64,000 nt of DNA from Terriglobales bacterium. Its GTDB lineage: Bacteria > Acidobacteriota > Terriglobia > Bryobacterales > Bryobacteraceae. A program made the position numbers and the translations under genes. The stretch is taken from the NCBI GenBank assembly GCA_021372245.1, contig JAJFUV010000260.1, positions 1 through 64,000 of the forward strand. The letters are read 5' to 3'. Shown here one piece after another: positions 51,383 to 60,673 of this stretch. A model generated the notes under the pieces. That model saw only the letters and a list, made by a program, of their open reading frames with translations, made no database searches and was not told the DNA's origin. Numbering within the stretch: position 1 is the first letter of the stretch; every line of letters starts with the position of its first letter.

Positions 51383-52620
51383 GCTTCAACCAGTGTTTTC
51401 GCCAGCAAATCGAGAAACAAACCCACGTCGGTGACCACGCCCACGGCCTGTCCGGTGCCGCGGTCGCTTACCTTGGTGGCCACCGCCGGATTGATGTCCA
51501 CGCAGACGATTCTCACCCAACTCGGCAGCATATTGCCGACGGCGATGGAGTGTAGCATGGAACCCAGGCACAATACCAGGCCGGCATCCTTGAGTTGGGC
51601 GGCGTACAGGGTCTGGGCCTTGCACATGTCGGTGACGGTTTCGGGCAGAGGACCGTCGTCGCGGAGGCTTCCCGCGAGGACAAACGGCACCTTGTTTCGC
51701 ACGCACTCATAGAGAATGCCGCTCGTGAGCTTGCCGGAGGCAACGGCCTGGGCCACGCCGCCCGCATTGTAGATGGCGTTGATGGCGCGCATGTGATTGC
51801 GGTGTCCGTGTTCCTGTTGGCGGCCATCCGCCAGGCGGACCCCAAGCGAGGTGCCGAACATAGAAGCTTCGATGTCGTGCACACCGAGCGCGTTGCCGCT
51901 CAGCACGGCGTTGACGAAGTGCTTGCGGATCAGCGTGGCCAGTGCCGCGGCGCCGCCCGTGTGGACCACTACGGGTCCAGCCACTACGATCACCCGCTTC
52001 CCGGCGGCGCGCACATCGCGGACCAGGGCGGCGGTCTGCCGCACGGCGGTATCCACCTGGCGCTCGCTGGAAATGCCGCTGCTCATGAAGGAGAACGCGT
52101 GCGAGAGCCGGTCGCGCTCCTTGGCTTCGGGAACGACGCGGATGCCGCGCATATTCACGACGACCATGTCGCCCGCTCGGATGTCGCGCAGCAACCGGCA
52201 GTACGCATGGCCGTCGGCGACCACAACGAGCGAGTCCATGCGCTGGTTTTCGACGGGGATCCAGCGGTCGCCGTGGCGTATCTCAGTGCGTTGGTTGGTG
52301 GTGGAGTAAAAGTTCTCCGGGGCGCAACGGTCGCGCTCTACCTGGTAGAGTTCGGCGTTGCTGGAATCCACCGGAACGCAGCCCAAACCAAGCAGGTGCG
52401 AGAGCATCTCCTGCATCTTCGGGGCCGAGGGGGCCTCCACTTTCAGACGCAGGTGAGAGGGGTCTTCATTGGTACGGCCGATTTTGAAGCGTTCAACCTC
52501 GAAGCGGCCGTTCGAGGCCACCACGGCATCGAAGATCTTCTCCATGATGTGGGAGTCGATCAGATGCCCCTTGGCCTCTACGGTCTCCTGGAAGGGAAGG
52601 GCTTGGGTTTCAGTAGTCAT
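51379..52620 (-). CDS. TIGR00300/LOR-SDH family protein (ornithine cyclodeaminase type)
   Basis: The 413-residue protein has an N-terminal LOR/SDH-type domain (ETVEAKGHLIDSHIMEKIFDAVVASNGRFEVERFKIGRT). A C-terminal dinucleotide-binding half follows, with VIVVAGPVVVHTGGAAAL, LSGNALGVHDIEASMFGTSLG and IVCVDINPAVATKVSDRG. It matches TIGR00300 proteins, of which archaeal and cyanobacterial (AgrE C-terminal) members convert ornithine to proline with NAD. The activity here is inferred from the family. It overlaps queF by 4 nt and follows a methyltransferase gene by 48 nt. Confidence 0.8.
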   Translation of the reverse strand: MTTETQALPFQETVEAKGHLIDSHIMEKIFDAVVASNGRFEVERFKIGRTNEDPSHLRLKVEAPSAPKMQEMLSHLLGLGCVPVDSSNAELYQVERDRCAPENFYSTTNQRTEIRHGDRWIPVENQRMDSLVVVADGHAYCRLLRDIRAGDMVVVNMRGIRVVPEAKERDRLSHAFSFMSSGISSERQVDTAVRQTAALVRDVRAAGKRVIVVAGPVVVHTGGAAALATLIRKHFVNAVLSGNALGVHDIEASMFGTSLGVRLADGRQQEHGHRNHMRAINAIYNAGGVAQAVASGKLTSGILYECVRNKVPFVLAGSLRDDGPLPETVTDMCKAQTLYAAQLKDAGLVLCLGSMLHSIAVGNMLPSWVRIVCVDINPAVATKVSDRGTGQAVGVVTDVGLFLDLLAKTLVEA

Positions 52621-52668
52621 GAGCTTACCTTGATTCGGGGCAGGCGCCCCGCTCTTCTTTCAGCTTAC

Positions 52669-53325
52669 CTACTTGACGGCCAGCCACGCCAGAAAAAGGC
52701 CGTCCGGCTCGACATCTTCCCAGTAGGAAATGAAGCGGCTGGACACCTGGCGGCAGTGGCGCCGGAGGAGTTTTTCGAGTTCGCGGCGGCCGAACCATTT
52801 CTCCCAGTGCGGTGTTTCCAGACGTCCCCATTGGCGGGCGTTCTTATCGATGACGAAAACGCGCCCGCCGGGCTTGACCACGCGGCACAACTCGGCGACG
52901 GCAGTTTCGATGTCGACGGCGTGCTCGAGCGATTCGATGGCGTAGGCGGCATCGAAGGCGGCGTCCCGGAATGGGAGGGCGATCAGAGAACCAGCGGCGC
53001 GCTCCATTCCCGCAGGGACCGCGCGCAACATGGCTTCGGCAATGTCCATGCAGCAGACGGAAACCGGCGGATGGCGCTCCTTCAGAATGCGCGCGAAGCG
53101 TCCTTTGCCGCATCCGGCATCCAACACGCGCTTTTGATCGAGGTCGCCAAGGAACTCCGCCAGCAGCTTGACGTGATAGATGCGCGGGTCGATGGTGGAG
53201 GGGAAATGCTCCTCGTCTCGCGCGGCCTCGTTAAACGAACGGCGGATCTCCTGCTGGAGATCCGCCGCCACGGCCCGGGGTTGGGCCGTCTTTCGTGATT
53301 TGAAAAGTCCGCCGAACCGGAACAC
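52669..53325 (-). CDS. Class I SAM-dependent methyltransferase
   Basis: The 218-residue protein has the SAM motif I VLDAGCGKGRFARIL, motif II-like VCCMDIAEAML, a motif PFRDAAFDAAYAIESLEHAVDIETAV, and VVKPGGRVFVID. It resembles the methyltransferase-11 (UbiE/Coq5-like) group. No substrate is apparent. Its ATG directly follows the phosphofructokinase stop, so it is translationally coupled. Confidence 0.86.
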   Translation of the reverse strand: MFRFGGLFKSRKTAQPRAVAADLQQEIRRSFNEAARDEEHFPSTIDPRIYHVKLLAEFLGDLDQKRVLDAGCGKGRFARILKERHPPVSVCCMDIAEAMLRAVPAGMERAAGSLIALPFRDAAFDAAYAIESLEHAVDIETAVAELCRVVKPGGRVFVIDKNARQWGRLETPHWEKWFGRRELEKLLRRHCRQVSSRFISYWEDVEPDGLFLAWLAVK

Positions 53326-54516
53326 CTATTTCTGGACTCGCGTTAGGAAAATGGGCATGCCGAACTTGTTGGAGTAATTCGGACGGCATTCGGCCGTATC
53401 GTACATCGCGGCGACATCCACGTTGCGCGGCCCGCGCTTCGGGTCCGGGATCGGCATCATTTCGAAGCAGCCGCCGACGATGGCGGTCATCATATTGCTC
53501 CGGTTTGCCAGAATGCTCTCGAACGCCATGTTGCCAAAGGTGCCGGCGACCAGTTTGTCGACGAAGTCCGGCGCGCCGCTGCGCAACTCGTAGGTCAAGT
53601 CGCTGATGACGGTCTCTTCCTTGGTGCGGTGCTTGACTTCTTCGCCCAGGTCCTCGGCGACGCTGGCTTTCTTGCGGTGACCGTACGCGTCCGCCTCTCC
53701 GTACTCACGCACCTGGTAGCCTTCCCACTCGGCGCCCTCGCTGAGCACGACGATCGAATAGTTGCTGGGATTCTCCCTCTTATCCTTGATCAGCAGTTCG
53801 ATCATCCGTTCGAGGTTGAACTTGTACTCGGGGATGGCGCAGCGGATGCCGGTGATGTACGCGGTGTAGAGAGCGGTGTGACCGGCGTCGCGGCCGAAGA
53901 CGCGAAAGATGCCGACGCGTTCGTGCGAACCGACGGTGGTGCGCTGGCGCTGGATGGCGTCCGCGGCGCGGGTAATGGCGGTCGAGAACCCGATGCAGTA
54001 CTCGGTGTTCTGGACGTCGTTATCCATGGTCTTGGGGACGGCAACGACCCGAAAGCCTTCCCTGTCGAGCCGCGAGGCATAGCTCAGCGTGTCGTCGCCG
54101 CCGATGGCGACCAGATAGTCGATGCCGAGTTTCTCCAGATTCTTGAGCACCTCCGAAGTAACGTCGAAAACGGTCGAAGTAACGCCCTTCTTGGTGCTTT
54201 CCTTCTGCGGAAAGGTCTGTCCTGCCAGGTGCTCGGGCAGACTCTTCATCTTCTGCGGGTTGGTGCGGCTGGTGTGGAGGAAGGTGCCGCCGGTGCGGTC
54301 GATGGTGCGTGTAACTTCCTTGGTCAGCGGCAGGATGTAGTGGGCCTTGCTGGCGGGGTCCTCCAGGTTGACGTGGGTGAGTCCTTCCCATCCGCGCCGG
54401 ATGCCCACGACTTCGAAGCCGTGCTCGATTCCGCGATAGGTTACGTTCTGGATAACGGTATTCAGACCCGGGACGTCGCCGCCGCCGGTAAGGATACCGA
54501 TGCGTCTAGTTGCCAT
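53326..54516 (-). CDS. 6-phosphofructokinase, PPi-dependent type
   Basis: The 396-residue protein has the PFK fold: ILTGGGDVPGLNTVI at the N-terminus, IGGDDTLSYA (GGDD, residues 139-142), PKTMDNDV (161-167) and GRDAGHTALYTA. An Asp after GGD, and Lys in PKTxDND, are the residue states associated with pyrophosphate use; ATP-dependent enzymes have GGDG and PGTxDND. It phosphorylates fructose 6-phosphate reversibly with PPi in glycolysis/gluconeogenesis. It heads a five-gene operon. Confidence 0.86.
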   Translation of the reverse strand: MATRRIGILTGGGDVPGLNTVIQNVTYRGIEHGFEVVGIRRGWEGLTHVNLEDPASKAHYILPLTKEVTRTIDRTGGTFLHTSRTNPQKMKSLPEHLAGQTFPQKESTKKGVTSTVFDVTSEVLKNLEKLGIDYLVAIGGDDTLSYASRLDREGFRVVAVPKTMDNDVQNTEYCIGFSTAITRAADAIQRQRTTVGSHERVGIFRVFGRDAGHTALYTAYITGIRCAIPEYKFNLERMIELLIKDKRENPSNYSIVVLSEGAEWEGYQVREYGEADAYGHRKKASVAEDLGEEVKHRTKEETVISDLTYELRSGAPDFVDKLVAGTFGNMAFESILANRSNMMTAIVGGCFEMMPIPDPKRGPRNVDVAAMYDTAECRPNYSNKFGMPIFLTRVQK

Positions 54517-54561
54517 GCATGCTCCTGATAGATTGTGAATGAATCCTCTTAATTATAGCTT

Positions 54562-55863
54562 TTACGCCACGGCGAACGTAGGTTTGCGCGTGCGCCAGCG
54601 TCCGCGGGTGAAATCCGGGCACTCCACCGGAGCGCCGCCGCGAGCGATGGACTGTCCGCTCAGGGCCACCACCGACGTCATCGTGACGGAGTCGTAAACA
54701 TCGATGGGCGTTTCGGTTTTGGCGCGCACGGCATCGATGAATTTCACCAGTTCCAGATAATCGGTTCCACTGTGCGAATGCTTGGAGGCTTCGGCGAGAA
54801 ACGCTTTCCACCACGGGTGCTCGTACTTTTCCTGGTAAGGGGCGAACGGTTCCCACTCGTGGTACTTGGGGCTGCGGCCCGTGATATAAAGCACCGCGCG
54901 GTCCTCTTCGTACAGGCCGAGGGTGCCCTGAACCATCCAGCGGTTGTCGTACGGCCGCGGCAACTGCATGTCGTAGTTGATGACGATCGACTTGCCCTTG
55001 TGCGTGCGCACCACCGACGTAACGATATCGCCCTGCTTGTACTTCTTGACGGCGAGCGGGTGGTTGGGGCCGAATTTGCGGGCGAACATGGCGTTGATGC
55101 CGCGCGAATCGGTGGCGGTAGAAGCGATCGTCGCGAAGGCGTCGCCGCAGTTGATGTCCAGCCAGCTCAGCACGGGGCCGAGGCTGTGGGTGGGATATTG
55201 ATCGCGATTGTAGTTCACGAGGTACTTGGCGGGCCAGCGCTCGTTGCCGTCCTTATCCCAGAACCAGTGGTCGATGCAGTCGTGCGAATGCGCGCAGTGG
55301 CAGTGCACCATTTCGCCGAACAGCTCCTGGCGGATCATGTTGAGGACCGCCAGGTTGTCGCGCCGGAAGCTCCAGTTTTCGAGCATCATGCACGGCACGC
55401 CGGTCTTCTCGCGGGTGTCCACCAGTTGCCAGCACTCTTCGAGGGAGAGCGCGCAGGGCACCTCGATGGCGGCATACTTGCCGGCCTTCATGGCGTCGAC
55501 GGCCATGGGCGTGTGCCACTCCCATGGTGCCGCGATGACTACCGCGTCGAGATCCGGGCGTTCGAGGAGGCGCCGGTAATCGCGCTCGTTGCGGCCGTAA
55601 GGCTCGGGCCGCTTGCCGCTCCGCTTTTCGGCCAACGCCTGCGCGCGGGTGAGGTTCTTCTCATTGACGTCGCAGACGGCGGGCACCTCCACGCCGGGGA
55701 TGGTCAGCAGCACGCCGAGCAATCCCGTACCGCGGCCGCCGGTACCGATCGCGCCGACGCGTACCGGTTTTTCCCCGGCGCGCAACGCGTCTGGAGCAAG
55801 GACAGCCGCCGAAGCGGCCTGCAGGAAACCTCTTCGAGGCAGGACAGTAGGATGGTGCATCAT
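54562..55863 (-). CDS. Gfo/Idh/MocA-fold glycoside hydrolase, GH109-like
   Basis: The 433-residue protein has a Tat-type signal (PRRGFLQAASAAVLA), an NAD-binding Rossmann domain (VRVGAIGTGGRGTGLLGVLL), and the long conserved stretch ENWSFRRDNLAVLNMIRQ, HCHCAHSHDCIDHWFWD, YNRDQYPTHSLGPVLSW. These match GH109 enzymes, alpha-N-acetylgalactosaminidases that use NAD in an elimination mechanism. The family fit is by recalled motif; substrate could differ. A perfect 22-bp palindrome covers its start codon. It ends 45 nt before the phosphofructokinase gene. Confidence 0.82.
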   Translation of the reverse strand: MMHHPTVLPRRGFLQAASAAVLAPDALRAGEKPVRVGAIGTGGRGTGLLGVLLTIPGVEVPAVCDVNEKNLTRAQALAEKRSGKRPEPYGRNERDYRRLLERPDLDAVVIAAPWEWHTPMAVDAMKAGKYAAIEVPCALSLEECWQLVDTREKTGVPCMMLENWSFRRDNLAVLNMIRQELFGEMVHCHCAHSHDCIDHWFWDKDGNERWPAKYLVNYNRDQYPTHSLGPVLSWLDINCGDAFATIASTATDSRGINAMFARKFGPNHPLAVKKYKQGDIVTSVVRTHKGKSIVINYDMQLPRPYDNRWMVQGTLGLYEEDRAVLYITGRSPKYHEWEPFAPYQEKYEHPWWKAFLAEASKHSHSGTDYLELVKFIDAVRAKTETPIDVYDSVTMTSVVALSGQSIARGGAPVECPDFTRGRWRTRKPTFAVA

Positions 55864-55873
55864 GATGCACCAT
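55852..55873. promoter_or_regulatory. Perfect 22-bp palindrome over the GH109 start codon
   Basis: ATGGTGCATCA (55852-55862) is followed immediately by its exact reverse complement TGATGCACCAT (55863-55873). It covers the GH109 start codon at 55861-55863. A perfect 11-bp half-site is long enough to be a dimeric repressor operator; TGGT/ACCA ends occur in GntR- and LacI-type sites. The regulator is not identified. Confidence 0.5.
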
Positions 55874-55899
55874 TGTATAGCCGCTCAAAGCGGCGGTGA

Positions 55900-56424
55900 T
55901 CAGCCCCAGAGGTCCACGGTATTAACTGGCTTGCCCTGAAGCTTGAGGTAGTAGAACAATTGCGCCTTGTGCAGATTCAAGTGGCGGACCATCTGCAGCA
56001 GGTGGCGGCCGAGGGGGTACTTCTCCTCAGGCGCCCAAGGGGCGGCCATCTGCTTGATGGCGAGGTTGAGTTCGCCAGCCTGGTCTACCATCTGGAGAGC
56101 CAGCGCCTTGTCCTGGGCCACCATCTCCTTGGCTTCCGCGACGCTGCCGATCGCGGGCAGTTTTTCGGCTGGCGGCAGCATTTCCTCCGGGGGCAGGTCT
56201 TCTACCTTCATGCCCTCCGGCATCCCCCAGTCGCCGGTGACAAAGCCTTTGCAGCCGGCGCCGCAGGAATTTGTGAGGTGCATCAGCAACTGGCCGACGG
56301 TCATCCAGTTGCTACCTGTGGCGGGTTTCCAATCGAGGCCATCGGGATCGACTTTGTCGATCAGCTTGGCCGTAGTAGAGTACGTAACCTCAATTTCCGC
56401 TTTCAGGAGTTGGGTCCAATTCAT
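55900..56424 (-). CDS. DinB-family protein
   Basis: From ATG 56422-56424 (GAGGGGAG 7 nt upstream) the 174-residue product is a four-helix DinB/DfsB-type protein: LLKAEIEVTYSTTAKLIDKVDPDGLDWKPATGSNWMTVGQLLMHLTNS near the N-terminus and GRHLLQMVRHLNLHKAQLFYYLKLQGK near the C-terminus. The His residues of the helices are a probable metal site. DinB-like enzymes are metal-dependent thiol transferases or hydrolases in some species. The reaction is unknown. Confidence 0.82.
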   Translation of the reverse strand: MNWTQLLKAEIEVTYSTTAKLIDKVDPDGLDWKPATGSNWMTVGQLLMHLTNSCGAGCKGFVTGDWGMPEGMKVEDLPPEEMLPPAEKLPAIGSVAEAKEMVAQDKALALQMVDQAGELNLAIKQMAAPWAPEEKYPLGRHLLQMVRHLNLHKAQLFYYLKLQGKPVNTVDLWG

Positions 56425-56627
56425 GAGCAGGCTCCCCTCGCAAGAAATGGCACGGCGAAACAAGTGTACGTCCGGCTTCGGTGGAAGGCAAGCGGCGTGG
56501 TGGTTTTAGGCCACCAGAAGCGAAGCCGTGCGGCGGCGTCAGGCCTGCATTATCAACGGGTTCGCTTCTGGCACGGCAAGTGCACGTAAAGGAAGCGAGT
56601 CCAGTTGGGACGGAACGGAGGCCGGAA

Positions 56628-56930
56628 ATGAAGAGATACTTCGGGATCGGGGTTGTGGCTCTCGCGCTCGCCACCACAGCGGGGTGCGCGGCACGCGGAT
56701 ACAGCCGTTTTGGTCCGCCTCCGCCTCCACCGCCGCCGAGGGAAGCGATGATGTATCGCCATGATGGGGGACGCGTCTGGGTTCCCGGCTATCGCCGGTG
56801 GACCGGACACCATTACAGGTGGGTGGAGGGACGCTGGATGAGGCCGCCGCGTCTGGACATGGTTTGGGTGCCGGGCTACCGGGAACACCGGGGTGGCGGC
56901 TACGTGTGGATCGAGGGGTACTGGCGGTAA
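56628..56930 (+). CDS. Small lipoprotein with WxxGxW/YxW repeats
   Basis: Starting at ATG 56628 (GGAG 7 nt upstream), the 100-residue protein has a lipobox (LATTAGC), a poly-proline stretch, and repeats of the form RVWVPGYRRWTGHHYRWVEGRW and MVWVPGYREHRGGGYVWIEGYW. Such YxW/WxxGxW repeats occur in outer-membrane lipoproteins of unknown function. The chain is aromatic, Gly- and Arg-rich and probably lies at the cell surface. Confidence 0.8.
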   Translation: MKRYFGIGVVALALATTAGCAARGYSRFGPPPPPPPPREAMMYRHDGGRVWVPGYRRWTGHHYRWVEGRWMRPPRLDMVWVPGYREHRGGGYVWIEGYWR

Positions 56931-56993
56931 GTCGCGGCTATAGTTGGTGTGGACGGGGCTCCCCGGAGTTGGGGAGCCCGCTGTGTTTGTAGG

Positions 56994-58361
56994 TTACGGT
57001 GTGGCCGCGAGGGCGGCGTCGGCTGTGACGAGGCCGGCGCCTGTGGCGTCTGCGCCCCAGCAGACGCTGGACGACGCGCCGGACGAGTCATACACTGTCC
57101 GGCAGCCGGCCGACAGCGGAATCGCAGTGCTCTCCAGGATAGTTTCCGCCTGGGCTGCACTTAGCGCCGGGTTCTTCTGGGCCATGAGCGCAACAATGCC
57201 CGCCACGTGCGGACTGGCCATCGAGGTTCCGCCGAGGAAGAAGTAGCTGGTTTGTCCGCTGTTCTCCTGGTAAGGTCCGACGATCCACGAACCAGGCGCG
57301 GCGACGTCCAGGTCTTGGCCCGCTAATGCACGGCTGGAGAAATCGGCGATGTAGTAGTCGGCAGGGTTCGTGGGATCGGGAACGTTGCCGGCATACCACC
57401 ACGTGTTGCTCATCCATTCACCGATCCACCCTGACGCCGCTACGGAGATCACCGGGGCATATGCTCCCGGATAGCTCATGCCGGCGGCTCCCCGGTTCCC
57501 CGCCGAGGCTACGATAATGACGCCTTTGCCAATCGCGTAGTCAATCGCCGCCTGTTCCATCGGGTCCAGCGCCGTACCGCCCAGGCTCATGTTAATCACG
57601 ACTGGTACACCTGCCAGTGGACCAGCCTTTAGGCCCGCGACATACATGATTCCGCGGGCGATGACCGAGGACCAGCCGTGGCCATTCTGATTCAAAACCT
57701 TCACGGGGATCACAGATGCCATCGGCGCCACTCCGTTGATGTGCGTTCCCCTCATGCTGTACCCGAGGATCGTACTCGTCACGTGCGTGCCGTGGGAATC
57801 CTGATCGTGCTCCCACTTGTTGGGCTGGGAGGAGACAAAGCCAATGTTGCCGCCACCCCCGCCAAAACACCTGGCGTAGTCCACAGAAACCCGCTCCTGC
57901 GGAAAATACTGGCGCCAGGAATCCAGCAGCCCCGTGTCCAGCACCGCAACGTACACGCCGGAGCCGTCGTAGGTGACGGTACGAACTGAGGTCGAATCAG
58001 GATCTGTTACATTGATGGCATCCAGGTTCCAGGTGCTGATGCCGCCGGCGAAATTCGTTGCCGTAACTGTGTCGACGGGTGCACCGGTCCGTTCGGCATC
58101 CGGGTTGGCCGCAGCCACATAGGGCAGAGCCTGAATGGCCGCGAGCAGTCTCACGGGTGCCTGCAGGGTCACCGCTTGAATCTCCGGGACGACGTCCCGC
58201 ACTTTGCCGAACCTGCCCAAGTCCGCGAGCACCGCTGGATCCGTCGGTACCTTAAGGACGATGTTGATCCCGATCTGCTTATTGCTTTGTTGGGCAACAC
58301 CTGTCAAGGCAAATCCGGTCAATAACAGGGCGCACAAAACCGCCCACAGCACTTTGCGCAT
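56994..58361 (-). CDS. Secreted subtilisin-like serine protease (S8)
   Basis: The 455-residue protein has a signal peptide (VLWAVLCALLLTGFALTGVAQ) and an I9-like prodomain of about 80 residues. The subtilase catalytic triad follows: Asp in VAVLDTGL, His in DSHGTHVTSTILG, Ser in GGTSMASPHVAGIVALMAQ, and the oxyanion Asn in ASAGNRGA. It is a secreted endopeptidase that matures by prodomain cleavage. Ends and length are normal. Substrates are unknown. It runs convergently to the small lipoprotein gene. Confidence 0.95.
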   Translation of the reverse strand: MRKVLWAVLCALLLTGFALTGVAQQSNKQIGINIVLKVPTDPAVLADLGRFGKVRDVVPEIQAVTLQAPVRLLAAIQALPYVAAANPDAERTGAPVDTVTATNFAGGISTWNLDAINVTDPDSTSVRTVTYDGSGVYVAVLDTGLLDSWRQYFPQERVSVDYARCFGGGGGNIGFVSSQPNKWEHDQDSHGTHVTSTILGYSMRGTHINGVAPMASVIPVKVLNQNGHGWSSVIARGIMYVAGLKAGPLAGVPVVINMSLGGTALDPMEQAAIDYAIGKGVIIVASAGNRGAAGMSYPGAYAPVISVAASGWIGEWMSNTWWYAGNVPDPTNPADYYIADFSSRALAGQDLDVAAPGSWIVGPYQENSGQTSYFFLGGTSMASPHVAGIVALMAQKNPALSAAQAETILESTAIPLSAGCRTVYDSSGASSSVCWGADATGAGLVTADAALAATP

Positions 58362-58498
58362 GTATACACTCCCTCCTCCGCGCGATTATATGCTGAGCCA
58401 GCCGCGAACGTCCAGAAACCCGAGCCAAATGAGTACTGGGAGTCCTACTTGAACGCGAGCGCTCTGGCGGCGACGTCGTCAGCCAGCAGTGAGTGCCA

Positions 58499-60673
58499 TC
58501 AGTAACTTCCCTCGACAATCAAAGTAGATGACAGGATCGGCAGCCGCACGACCTCCAGTTTCGGGTCGAAGTCCATCCAGGGCTTCCCGTTCAGCTTGAC
58601 GCTCTTCAGCGCCGCCCGGTCGGGGTGGCGGAGGTGCAGGATGACGGCTTTCGGTACCTTTCGCGTAGAAGGCGTCACTTCGGCTCTTACCACGCCCTTC
58701 TGGATATCGGAGGTGATCCTGTACGTTACATCGCCGAAATGGGTAGGGGCTCCGGCAATACCCACGGTCTTGCCTTGTTCGAGCCAGCTTCTGGCGGTGC
58801 CGGCTGCCAGATGGAGTGTGCCTCCCTGCTCGAACACCAGCGCGTCGCGGATGTAGCGTGCGACCGCAAGCGGGGTCCACAGGTGCTGGCGGTCGCCGCT
58901 GGTCTTCTTCGTGCCGGCCTCCTGGCCGCGCTCCTCGCACCAACTGTAGAGCGGGGTACCGTGGTTCAGGGTCGAATAGAGATAGGCGGCTGCACGGTCG
59001 GCTTCGCCCCGCAGCAGCAGCGCTTCCGCCAGATTGTCGAGCGTGATGGCGACCCAAGCGCCGTCGCGCATCCAACCGGTGTTGATGGGCTGCCCACCGG
59101 CGCTGATGGATTGCTCCAGTTTGCGAATCGTCCCGGTGATGAGCGGATGGTCCGGCGGCAGCAGCCCAGCGGGGAACAGCGCGTAAAGGCCGCCCCAGCG
59201 GCTGCCCGCGGTGTCGCGCGGCGAGCCGGGGATCCAGCGGAACCCGTTCTCCTCGATGGCTCCAGCATCCAGAGAGGCACGCAAGTCGGCGAGGCCGGTT
59301 TCGTAAATCCGCCGCAACTCGGCGACGTCCTCATTCCGGCCCAATATTGTGGCCGCCTCCAATGACAGTTTGTCGGCGAAGACGGCGAGGTTGTTGTGCG
59401 GGTAGAAGACGCCGAAGTAGTCGTCGCCGTGCATCAGACCGCCGTCTCCCATGCCGCGCGGCATCAGTCCGTACTCGGGCGTGCGCGCGCCGTTCACCAG
59501 TACACGCGTCTTGCGGCGCTGCAGTTCCTGCCAGCGGGAACTGGCGCGCATGTGGGGATAGAGGGCTTCCAGGTACGCGCGATCGCCCGTCAGCCGGTAG
59601 TGTTCCATCGCGGTCCAGGCCTTCATCCCAGAGAGTCCCCACATGTGATGGCCCCAGGCTCTTGGGTCGGCCCAGTTGCCGTCCGGTTCCTGCATGTCGA
59701 TGTGGACGCGCAAGCCGCCGGCGGCCTCGGTGTGGAATCCGGCTTGATCGAGGGCGGTGGCGGCAAGCGCCCCCTCGAATGCGCCCAGGGAACGATACCC
59801 TTCGGTTCCGGGGATACCGCCCATGTAGCCGCCGGCCTGCGGTTCGCGCATGATGAACAGGTCGCCGAGACCGGCGTAGTAAGCGTCGCGAACGCACTCG
59901 TCGGGCAGGTCGATGCGCGCGGCGCGCCCCAGCAGATCGCCCCACTCCTTGACGGCGGCGGCGAACTCGCCCGGCCAACTGCGCTGACGCCACGCAGCGA
60001 GATCCTCCTGATAGGCCTCATAGGGGCGCACAATCCAGCCAGTGCGCGTCTCGCCGGGAGCGAGCGTCCACGTAGGCGTGATCTTCATGCGCTCTGTCGG
60101 ATAGGATCCGGCGCCCACGCTGAACATAAGCACGCGGTCGGCCCGATCGCCCTGGCAGGCGAGCAGCGCATCGGGATCGCGCCCCGCTTCGATCCAGGAT
60201 GGATTGTGCGCCACCCAACCGCTGCGCACTTCGCCTTCGACCGCCACCTTGTGCGGGCGCGCGTCCGCGTTGCGCACAGTGACTCTGATGATGGCAGCCT
60301 TCGCGCCGCCGATCACTTCCAGGCGCACGCTCGCCGCCTGCTGCTCGTAAAGATTGTCGAGCATGGGCAGGAACCGCTCACCGCGCGTCCACTTGCTTGA
60401 TTTGAAGGGTTGCCCATCGAGAAGCGGACGTAAACGGATGCGCCACTCGGTGCGCGGCGGCTTCAGGATGCCGAGGGGCAGGCGGCGCAAATCATCGTAG
60501 GTCCAGCCCGCCGTAAGGGTGCCTGGCTCGAGATCGAGCAGCGTCTTTTCGCTGGCCGAAGGACGGGCCACCGCGATGCGGTGCGGCGGGGCGAAGGCAT
60601 AGCTGAAGTCGACCTTTTCCGCGGCGAAACAGCCGGCGCACAACAGCGTAATCCAGATGAATCTGGGCATCAT
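58499..60673 (-). CDS. Secreted six-hairpin glycosidase-like protein
   Basis: The 724-residue product has a signal peptide (FIWITLLCAGCFAAE), possibly a lipoprotein signal though the site CAGC is imperfect. An N-terminal beta-sandwich leads to a large (alpha/alpha)6 catalytic-type domain (GYRSLGAFEGALAATALDQAGFHTEAAGGLRVHIDMQEPDGNWADPRAWGHHMWGL) and a C-terminal beta domain. The acid pair could be in the QEPDGNW and PGTEGYRSLGAFEG segments. Probably a polysaccharide hydrolase. Its start overlaps the sulfatase stop by 4 nt. Confidence 0.75.
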   Translation of the reverse strand: MMPRFIWITLLCAGCFAAEKVDFSYAFAPPHRIAVARPSASEKTLLDLEPGTLTAGWTYDDLRRLPLGILKPPRTEWRIRLRPLLDGQPFKSSKWTRGERFLPMLDNLYEQQAASVRLEVIGGAKAAIIRVTVRNADARPHKVAVEGEVRSGWVAHNPSWIEAGRDPDALLACQGDRADRVLMFSVGAGSYPTERMKITPTWTLAPGETRTGWIVRPYEAYQEDLAAWRQRSWPGEFAAAVKEWGDLLGRAARIDLPDECVRDAYYAGLGDLFIMREPQAGGYMGGIPGTEGYRSLGAFEGALAATALDQAGFHTEAAGGLRVHIDMQEPDGNWADPRAWGHHMWGLSGMKAWTAMEHYRLTGDRAYLEALYPHMRASSRWQELQRRKTRVLVNGARTPEYGLMPRGMGDGGLMHGDDYFGVFYPHNNLAVFADKLSLEAATILGRNEDVAELRRIYETGLADLRASLDAGAIEENGFRWIPGSPRDTAGSRWGGLYALFPAGLLPPDHPLITGTIRKLEQSISAGGQPINTGWMRDGAWVAITLDNLAEALLLRGEADRAAAYLYSTLNHGTPLYSWCEERGQEAGTKKTSGDRQHLWTPLAVARYIRDALVFEQGGTLHLAAGTARSWLEQGKTVGIAGAPTHFGDVTYRITSDIQKGVVRAEVTPSTRKVPKAVILHLRHPDRAALKSVKLNGKPWMDFDPKLEVVRLPILSSTLIVEGSY

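Noticed and set aside
51595-53298. Plus-strand open frame of 567 codons
   Set aside because: It lies antisense to the TIGR00300 gene and a methyltransferase with clear motifs; its composition (His/Arg/Gly-rich) is typical of a shadow frame.
53326-54516. ATP-dependent phosphofructokinase call
   Set aside because: The GGDD and PKTMDND motifs indicate the pyrophosphate-dependent residue state.
54562-55863. Simple NAD-dependent sugar dehydrogenase call
   Set aside because: The Rossmann fold is of Gfo/Idh/MocA type, but the long CAHSHDCIDHWFWD and YNRDQYPTHS stretches point to GH109.
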